Of a stretch of DNA of 18,925 nucleotides, positions 14,203 to 18,925 are shown piece after piece. Source of the stretch: an uncultured Clostridia bacterium. GTDB lineage: Bacteria; Bacillota; Clostridia; Oscillospirales; Oscillospiraceae. The notes beneath the pieces were generated by a model that worked only from the letters and a program-made list of their open reading frames with translations, was not told the DNA's origin and made no database searches. Both the position numbers and the translations under genes were made by a program. Location of the stretch: assembly GCA_945946745.1 (NCBI GenBank), contig CAMEWZ010000009.1:1-18925 (forward strand). Direction: 5' to 3'. Position 1 is the stretch's first letter. Each line of letters opens with the position of its first letter.

Positions 14203-14232
14203 TTGACAGCGGGGGAGAGAATATGATATGCT
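14203..14232 (+). promoter_or_regulatory. Sigma-A promoter for the SnoaL-like gene
   Basis: A perfect TTGACA (14203-14208), an 18-nt spacer and TATGCT (14227-14232). The leader of about 80 nt contains a GC-rich hairpin, GGGCGGC (14243-14249) with GCCGCCC (14257-14263), of unknown role. Confidence 0.65.
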
Positions 14233-14318
14233 AAATATGTTGGGGCGGCTGCACAGGCCGCCCTGGATTGTCGAAATTTCCATCGAAATGAAAGAATGCG
14301 CCGAAAGGAGCTATCCCC

Positions 14319-14714
14319 ATGACCCCGAAAGAACTGGTGACCCGCTTTTTTATCGAAGGATATGTGAACCGGAATTATGATTTCGTTATGGCGTGCATGT
14401 CCGAGGATTACATGGATCACAGCCCCGCCGGTGCCCGGAGCAATGCCGATGCCGTGGGAATTCTGAAAATTGTGGCCGGGCAGTTTTCGGAGCTGCGGCT
14501 GAAAATGCTGGATGTCTTTGCGGAGGACGGCATGGTGGCCACCCGGGTGCTTTACGACGGCATTCATGCCGGGGAGTGCATGGGCATTCCGGCCACGGGA
14601 AAGCGCATTCAGTTTGAGGCGCTGGAGAATTTCCTGGTTCGGGACGGGAAAATTGTGGAATCCTGGGGCTACTGGCCCGATAAGGAGATCGAAGGGAAGC
14701 TTCTGGCCCGATGA
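14319..14714 (+). CDS. SnoaL/NTF2-like ester cyclase family protein
   Basis: A 131-residue single-domain protein of the SnoaL-like polyketide-cyclase/ester-cyclase group. It opens TPKELVTRFFIEGYVNRNYDFV, followed by DYMDHSPAG (His/Asp of the typical pocket), GECMGIPATGKRI and FEALENFLVRDGKIVESWGYWP, the classic end of the fold. Such proteins form a conical alpha+beta barrel that binds small hydrophobic molecules; most bacterial copies have unknown function. AAAGGAG at 14304-14310 sets the start. It is a one-gene unit between its own promoter and a strong terminator, with no operon partner to suggest a substrate. Confidence 0.85.
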   Translation: MTPKELVTRFFIEGYVNRNYDFVMACMSEDYMDHSPAGARSNADAVGILKIVAGQFSELRLKMLDVFAEDGMVATRVLYDGIHAGECMGIPATGKRIQFEALENFLVRDGKIVESWGYWPDKEIEGKLLAR

Positions 14715-14720
14715 TAGATC

Positions 14721-14748
14721 AAAAAGCGCCGCTTGCCGGCGCTTTTTT
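14721..14748 (+). terminator. Rho-independent terminator after the SnoaL-like gene
   Basis: AAAAAGCGCCG (14721-14731) pairs with CGGCGCTTTTT (14737-14747) over CTTGC, ending in six T. The A-tract on the left makes it usable in both directions. Confidence 0.92.
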
Positions 14749-14760
14749 CCGTTGTGCGGC

Positions 14761-14789
14761 TGTACAACAGAAGGGAAATGTGGTAGAAT
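14761..14789 (+). promoter_or_regulatory. Probable promoter for the alpha/beta hydrolase gene
   Basis: TGTACA (14761-14766), a 17-nt spacer and TAGAAT (14784-14789), matching at four and five of six positions. It lies directly after a terminator and 46 nt before the ATG. The -35 overlaps a GTTGT...ACAAC inverted repeat (about 14751-14767). Confidence 0.5.
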
Positions 14790-14835
14790 AATCCTATATC
14801 AGTTTGGGGCGGAACCCCTGGCAGGAGGAAATGAT

Positions 14836-15642
14836 ATGCTCTACAAGGCGAAAAACGGACGGATTCCCTTTCCCGGCACGGACATGGATTATATCCGCTT
14901 TGGCACGGGAAGAAAACCGCTGATCCTGCTGCCCGGACTGGGAGACGGACTGCGGACGATGAAGGGAATGGCGCTGCCCATTGCGCTGATGTACCGGGCT
15001 TTTGCCAGGGAGTATACCGTGTTTGTCTTCAGACGGAAGAATCGGATGCCCCGGGGCTATACTACCCGGGATATGGCCCGGGATCAGCGCCGGGCCATGG
15101 AGGCTCTGGGGATCTCCCGGGCGGACGTGGTGGGGATTTCCATGGGCGGCATGATTGCCCAGCACCTGGCGGCAGACGCGCCGGAGATGGTTCGCAGGCT
15201 GGTGCTGGTGGCCACCTGCCCCTGCGCCAATGCGCTGCTGACGGAATCGGTGACGGAGTGGATGGACTATGCCCAGCGGGACGACCACATGGGCCTCATG
15301 CGCAGCACCGCCCAGCGAACCTATACCCAGGCGTATTTTGACCGGGAAAAATGGGCCATTCCCATCGCGGGGAAGGTGAGCAAGCCCCAGTCCTATGAGC
15401 GCTTTTATGTCCAGGCCCAGGCCTGCATGAGCCATGACAGCCTGGCAAGGCTCTCTATGATTTCCGCCCCCACCCTGGTCATCGGCGGGGGACTGGATCG
15501 GATCGTGGGCAGTGAAGGCTCCGGCCGGATCGCGGAGGGAATTCCCGGCGCACGGCTGTGGATGTATCCCCAATATGGCCACGGACTGTACGAGGAAGCC
15601 AAGGATTTTCCATGGCGTGTGCTGAATTTCCTGCTGGAATAA
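14836..15642 (+). CDS. Alpha/beta-fold hydrolase
   Basis: A 268-residue single-domain alpha/beta hydrolase with a complete triad: Ser102 in GISMGG (100-105), Asp221 in GGGLDRIVG and His249 in YPQYGHGLYEEA. LLPGLGDG (31-38) is the oxyanion region. A lid lies between about residues 130 and 200. There is no signal peptide. AGGAGG at 14823-14828 sets the start; the frame stays open further upstream through the SnoaL-like gene, but that part crosses a terminator and is not coding. Substrate is unknown: family members include esterases, C-C hydrolases and peptidases, and the locus gives no clue. Confidence 0.88.
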   Translation: MLYKAKNGRIPFPGTDMDYIRFGTGRKPLILLPGLGDGLRTMKGMALPIALMYRAFAREYTVFVFRRKNRMPRGYTTRDMARDQRRAMEALGISRADVVGISMGGMIAQHLAADAPEMVRRLVLVATCPCANALLTESVTEWMDYAQRDDHMGLMRSTAQRTYTQAYFDREKWAIPIAGKVSKPQSYERFYVQAQACMSHDSLARLSMISAPTLVIGGGLDRIVGSEGSGRIAEGIPGARLWMYPQYGHGLYEEAKDFPWRVLNFLLE

Positions 15643-15689
15643 ACGGGTAAGGGATGACAGGACGAAGCGATTGCCGTTTGAAATGGGGG

Positions 15690-15718
15690 TTGACTTCTGG
15701 CCCGGGGCATCCCATAAT
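15690..15718 (+). promoter_or_regulatory. Probable promoter for the leucine-rich membrane protein
   Basis: TTGACT (15690-15695), a 17-nt spacer and CATAAT (15713-15718), each five of six to consensus, about 42 nt before the start codon. Confidence 0.6.
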
Positions 15719-15759
15719 AGAACAAAACGGGTTTTCCTGGCAAATAGGGAGGGTTTTCC

Positions 15760-17307
15760 TTGAACGGAAAGAAAAAGTGGATCGTGTGGTTGATCCTGGC
15801 GGCGGTGCTGATCGCGCTGATCGGCGGTGTGGTGTGGTGCTTGACCCAGTATTATGTGGTGGATTTCCACTTCTATCCGAAAAACGCGGCGGCGCTGGAT
15901 CTGCGGGATCAGAAGATTTCGGTGGAGCATTACAACAAGCTCCACAGCAAAATGCCCGGCTGCCGGATCCGGTGGAATATTCCCTTCCAGGGCGCCACCT
16001 ATCCGGATGAAACAACGGATTTGACGGTGGATACCCTGTCTTCGGAGGATGTGGCGGTGCTGGATGCCTTTACACGGCTGGAAACGGTTCACGCGGAAGG
16101 CTGCCAGGACTATGCCCAGCTGCTGGCCTTGGAGGATCGCCGGCCGGACATTACGGTGCTGTTCCAGATTTCGGTGGACGGCACGGATTACCCCGGAACC
16201 GCTGCGGAGCTTCGGGCTGGGGGGATAACCCAGGAGGAGCTGGCGCTGCTGCCCTATCTGCAGAAGCTTGCCGATGTGGTGGTCACAGGCGATGGCTCCG
16301 GAGAAAACCTGGCCCAGCTACAGGCCTACTGCCAGGAAAGGGGCCTATCCTTCCACCTGAAGGTGGGGGGCGAGCAGATTCCCGGCGATGCCAAGGCGGT
16401 GCAGCTGAGCGATGCCGAGGACGGGGATTTGGCGCTGCTGCCGCTGCTGACAAACATGCAGTCGCTGCATCTGGTGAACCCCAAGGCCTCGGCGGAAAAG
16501 GTGCTGGCACTGGATAAGGCTTATCCCCAGGTGCAGGTGACCTGGGAACAGGAGATCTGCGGCAAATCCTTCGCCCGGGAGGATACCGAGATCGACCTGT
16601 CCGACACAACGGTTGAAAGCTTGAAGCAGGTGGAGCAGGGCATGGCCTATTTCCCGGAGGCGGAGCAGGTTTTCCTGGGGGAGCAGAAAATAGACAACGA
16701 GGAGATCGCCGCTTATCGGGAGCGGGTTCGGTCGGATTATAAGGTGGTCTGGATCGTCCGCTGCGGCGAGAAGCTGCCCACCCGCACCGATGCCACCTCC
16801 TTCATGCCCAGCCGGGACGGCGTGGGCAATTTCAAGGACAAGGATTCCTATAACCTGCGCTATTGCGAGGACATGATCGCCATTGATGTGGGTCACATGG
16901 ATGTGCGCAATATTGAGTTCGTGGCCTACATGCCGAACCTCAAATACTTAATCCTGGCCCACACCGGCGTCCGGGATATCACGCCCATCAGCAACTGCAA
17001 GAACCTGGTGTTTCTGGAGCTGGACTGGAGCCCCATTGAGGACTATACTCCCTTGCAGGGCTGTACCGCCCTGGAGGATCTGAACATCGGCAAATACGGC
17101 GCCGATGTGGCGCCCATTTGTGAGATGCCCTGGCTGAAAAACGTCTGGTGCGTGTTCCGGCCCGGCGCCGCGGGGCGGATTGCCACGGCCCTGCCGGACA
17201 CCCATGTGGTGGCCAGCGGCAACGCCACCGTTTCCAGCGGCTGGCGGAACCTCCCCAATTATTACGCCATGCGGGACGCGCTGAACATGTATTATATGAA
17301 GTGGTGA
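15760..17307 (+). CDS. Membrane-anchored surface protein with internal repeats and leucine-rich repeats
   Basis: A 515-residue protein that I cannot assign to a named family. It has an N-terminal basic stretch and one membrane segment (about 8-29), so the rest should be extracellular. Residues 65 to about 350 read as about five copies of a 60-70-residue unit starting near 65, 128, 195, 255 and 327. Each opens with a P-x-h-x-V-x-W/F-x-h strand and a G-x-x-h-P turn, then has a Leu-rich segment (LALLPYLQKL, LALLPLLTNM). The C-terminal 385-465 are leucine-rich repeats (MPNLKYLILAHTGVRDITPI, CKNLVFLELDWSPIEDYTPL). No sortase motif is present. It starts at TTG with GGGAGG at 15747-15752 at good spacing, and no ATG fits. 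It may be a surface sensor or adhesin, which is inference. Confidence 0.78.
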   Translation: MNGKKKWIVWLILAAVLIALIGGVVWCLTQYYVVDFHFYPKNAAALDLRDQKISVEHYNKLHSKMPGCRIRWNIPFQGATYPDETTDLTVDTLSSEDVAVLDAFTRLETVHAEGCQDYAQLLALEDRRPDITVLFQISVDGTDYPGTAAELRAGGITQEELALLPYLQKLADVVVTGDGSGENLAQLQAYCQERGLSFHLKVGGEQIPGDAKAVQLSDAEDGDLALLPLLTNMQSLHLVNPKASAEKVLALDKAYPQVQVTWEQEICGKSFAREDTEIDLSDTTVESLKQVEQGMAYFPEAEQVFLGEQKIDNEEIAAYRERVRSDYKVVWIVRCGEKLPTRTDATSFMPSRDGVGNFKDKDSYNLRYCEDMIAIDVGHMDVRNIEFVAYMPNLKYLILAHTGVRDITPISNCKNLVFLELDWSPIEDYTPLQGCTALEDLNIGKYGADVAPICEMPWLKNVWCVFRPGAAGRIATALPDTHVVASGNATVSSGWRNLPNYYAMRDALNMYYMKW

Positions 17308-17384
17308 GGCAGATTGCTGGGAAAAAGCGGAGGCAACACCGCGCAATGGGAGCAACCCTAAACATTTCTTAAGCTTTGGATGGC

Positions 17385-17413
17385 TTGACAGCCGCTGGCG
17401 GTTAGACTATAAT
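17385..17413 (+). promoter_or_regulatory. Sigma-A promoter for the sortase gene
   Basis: TTGACA (17385-17390), exactly 17 nt, then TATAAT (17408-17413): a full-consensus promoter. It makes the sortase a separate transcript from the preceding surface-protein gene. Confidence 0.88.
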
Positions 17414-17445
17414 AGCCACAGAACAGCAAAAGGAGGGTTTTGCCC

Positions 17446-18249
17446 ATGAAGAATACGAAGAAGATATTGTTTATCGCCACCGTTGTCCTCCTTCTGGTTG
17501 CTTTTGGCGTCAGCGCGTTTATGGTCGTGAATTATCTGGCGGAAGGCAAGAAGCAGGAAGATCGTAATAATCAGCTTGCCCAAATGGTATTGCAAGCCAG
17601 TACAGAGCCGAAGGAAACCAAACCGGCGCAGACCACTGCCGCCACAACGGAAAGCACGGAACCGACGGAGCTGACCATGATCCCCGGCTACGCGGAGATC
17701 TACGAACAGAACCAGGATTTGGTGGGCTGGCTGAAGATTGAGGGAACCAAGGTGAATTACCCGGTTCTGCAAACCCCCGATGAGCCGAACTACTATCTGT
17801 ACCGGGATTTTGACGGCAACGGCAGCACCCACGGCGCCATCTACGCCCGGGAGGAGTGCGACATCAACAAGCCCAGCGACAACATCACCATGTATGGCCA
17901 TAACATGGCCGACGGCAGTATGTTTGCCACGCTGAACAACTATACCAGCAAGGACTACTGGGAGAAGAACAGTCTGATTTTCTTCGATACCCTGTACGAG
18001 TATCATACCTATAAGGTTTTTGCCGTGTTCAAGACCTCGGCGAATGTTGGCGAGGGCTTCTCCTACCATCAGTTTGAGGACGCGGCGAATGAGGCGGAGT
18101 TCAATGACTTTGTCTCCACCTGCAAGAAGCTGGCCTTCTACGACACCGGCATTACCCCCAAATACGGCGACAAGCTGATCTGCCTGTCCACTTGCGAGTA
18201 CACCCTGGACAATGGCCGTTTGGTTGTGGCCGCGGTGCGGATCACGTAG
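17446..18249 (+). CDS. Class B sortase
   Basis: A 267-residue membrane transpeptidase. The N-terminus has a signal-anchor (about 6-30), then a Thr/Glu/Pro-rich stalk (about 52-76) and the sortase domain (about 80-267). The catalytic residues are present: His152 in TMYGHNMADGSMF, Cys250 in LSTCEYTLDNGR and Arg258. The TMYGHNM and LSTCEY forms are those of SrtB. It should join proteins bearing a C-terminal sorting signal to the cell wall or pilin-like partners outside the membrane. No protein with such a signal is encoded in the window, so its substrate lies elsewhere. AGGAGG at 17431-17436 favours ATG 17446 over an in-frame TTG at 17440. Confidence 0.93.
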   Translation: MKNTKKILFIATVVLLLVAFGVSAFMVVNYLAEGKKQEDRNNQLAQMVLQASTEPKETKPAQTTAATTESTEPTELTMIPGYAEIYEQNQDLVGWLKIEGTKVNYPVLQTPDEPNYYLYRDFDGNGSTHGAIYAREECDINKPSDNITMYGHNMADGSMFATLNNYTSKDYWEKNSLIFFDTLYEYHTYKVFAVFKTSANVGEGFSYHQFEDAANEAEFNDFVSTCKKLAFYDTGITPKYGDKLICLSTCEYTLDNGRLVVAAVRIT

Positions 18250-18264
18250 GTTTAGGATGCATTT

Positions 18265-18302
18265 GGAGCTGTCTCACGAATTCGGTGAGACAGCTCCTTT
18301 TT
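18265..18302 (+). terminator. Rho-independent terminator after the sortase gene
   Basis: GGAGCTGTCTCAC (18265-18277) pairs perfectly with GTGAGACAGCTCC (18285-18297) over a 7-nt loop, followed by TTTTT. Confidence 0.92.
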
Positions 18303-18357
18303 CTGTGGGGATGGGAAAAATCATCCCCCTGGGGGGCTTCCAATCCCGAATTTGGAC

Positions 18358-18366
18358 TGGTATAAT
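18358..18366 (+). promoter_or_regulatory. Extended -10 promoter for the ECF S component
   Basis: TGGTATAAT gives an extended -10 (TGn plus a perfect TATAAT at 18361-18366). The -35 position (TTCCAA, 18338-18343) is poor, as is usual for this class. It lies 28 nt upstream of the ATG. Confidence 0.65.
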
Positions 18367-18393
18367 GGGGCAAAACAAATAAGGAGGTATCCT

Positions 18394-18925
18394 ATGAAGT
18401 CCATTCGTTCCGTGAAGCAGATGACCCTGGCGGCGGTGTGTACCGCGCTGTGCGTGGTGCTGCCCATTGCCTTTCATTCCATCCCCAATGCCGGCAGTAT
18501 TTTCCTGCCCATGCATATTCCGGTCTTGATCTGCGGTATGATCTGCGGCTGGCCCTACGGCTTGCTGTGCGGCCTTCTGGGGCCGCTGCTTTCCAGCGTG
18601 ATTACGGGCATGCCCCCGGCGGCCATTCTTCCGGCGATGATGGTGGAGTGCGGCGTGTATGGCCTGGTTTCCGGCCTTGTTTTGCGGTATGTCCGCACCG
18701 GGAAGACCTATGGGGATCTGTATCTGGCCCTTGTGTCCGCGATGATCGCGGGCAGAGTGGTGTCCGGCTTGGCCAAGACGCTGATTTTTACCCCCGGCAT
18801 GGCGCTGTCCGCCTGGGTCACCGCCAGCTTCGTAACGGCCCTTCCGGGCATTGTGATCCAGCTGGTGTTCCTGCCCACGGTGGTGCTGACCCTTATGAAG
18901 GCGGGAATTGTTCCTGTTCGGTACG
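18394..18925 (+). CDS. ECF-type transporter S component (substrate-binding membrane protein), partial
   Basis: The first 177 codons of a membrane protein that runs off the window without a stop. It opens MKSIRSVKQMTLAAVCTALCVVLPIAF, with the AAxxxAL-type first helix of S components. LPMHIPVLICG and GWPYGLLCGLLGPLLSS follow, then about four more hydrophobic segments. S components bind a vitamin or other micronutrient and dock to a shared EcfT/EcfA1/EcfA2 energy module. The substrate is not evident. AAGGAGGT at 18381-18388 sets the start, and it has its own promoter after the sortase terminator. What follows it cannot be seen. Confidence 0.82.
   Translation, partial: MKSIRSVKQMTLAAVCTALCVVLPIAFHSIPNAGSIFLPMHIPVLICGMICGWPYGLLCGLLGPLLSSVITGMPPAAILPAMMVECGVYGLVSGLVLRYVRTGKTYGDLYLALVSAMIAGRVVSGLAKTLIFTPGMALSAWVTASFVTALPGIVIQLVFLPTVVLTLMKAGIVPVRY

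Noticed and set aside
14512..14835. 5' extension of the alpha/beta hydrolase frame
   Set aside because: It runs through the SnoaL-like gene and a strong terminator. The ATG at 14836 has a good ribosome site and its own promoter.
14794..16092. Minus-strand open frame opposite the alpha/beta hydrolase
   Set aside because: It spans two plus-strand genes and a promoter, with His/Pro/Gln-rich antisense composition.
1..18925. CRISPR arrays, tRNA or rRNA genes, insertion sequences, prophage genes
   Set aside because: No regularly spaced repeats, no cloverleaf or rRNA signatures, and no transposase or integrase motifs were seen on either strand.

Overview
The window looks like chromosomal DNA from a moderately GC-rich, gut-type Clostridia (Firmicutes), most like Oscillospirales. 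The evidence is AGGAGG-type ribosome sites at nearly every gene, sigma-A promoters of the TTGACA/TATAAT type, a lipoprotein-type sugar-binding protein, a class B sortase, an ECF vitamin-type S component and a BadF-type amino-sugar kinase. This is inferred from gene content and style; no rRNA or marker gene is present to confirm it.

Positions 1-13682 form one functional island for salvage of peptidoglycan amino sugars (MurNAc, anhydro-MurNAc, GlcNAc). On the minus strand are a DUF624/YesL membrane protein (144-770) and an RpiR/MurR-like regulator with a SIS domain (820-1674). Divergent from them, a consensus promoter with overlapping palindromes just upstream drives a carbohydrate ABC importer: lipoprotein binding protein (2007-3437) and two permeases (3571-4494, 4508-5377). 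No ATPase gene is present. A compact plus-strand group follows: a tandem GNAT acetyltransferase, a PIG-L-type deacetylase with a modified motif, MurNAc-6-phosphate etherase MurQ and a serine esterase (5442-8755). AnmK lies convergently on the minus strand (8798-9970) with its own promoter. Divergent from anmK is a second plus-strand group: NamZ/DUF1343 exo-muramidase, GH3 NagZ and a BadF-family MurNAc/GlcNAc kinase (10108-13682).

The inferred pathway is import of peptidoglycan disaccharides or amino sugars, cytoplasmic cleavage by NamZ and NagZ (neither has a signal peptide), phosphorylation by AnmK (anhydro-MurNAc) or the BadF kinase (MurNAc/GlcNAc), and conversion of MurNAc-6P to GlcNAc-6P by MurQ. 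The GNAT, PIG-L and esterase genes may deal with N-deacetylated or O-acetylated sugars. That last step is hypothesis.

Positions 13683-14318 are a long AT-rich gap. It carries the terminator of the kinase operon and, on the minus strand, what looks like an unannotated structured small RNA of about 265-290 nt (promoter at 14099-14127, two successive terminator hairpins ending near 13801). Inside it are two hairpins whose loops share a 12-nt repeat. This is the least explained element of the window.

From 14319 the plus strand carries separate short transcription units, most with their own promoter: a SnoaL/NTF2-like protein, an alpha/beta hydrolase, a membrane-anchored protein with internal about 65-residue repeats and leucine-rich repeats, a class B sortase under a perfect-consensus promoter, and an ECF S component cut by the window end.
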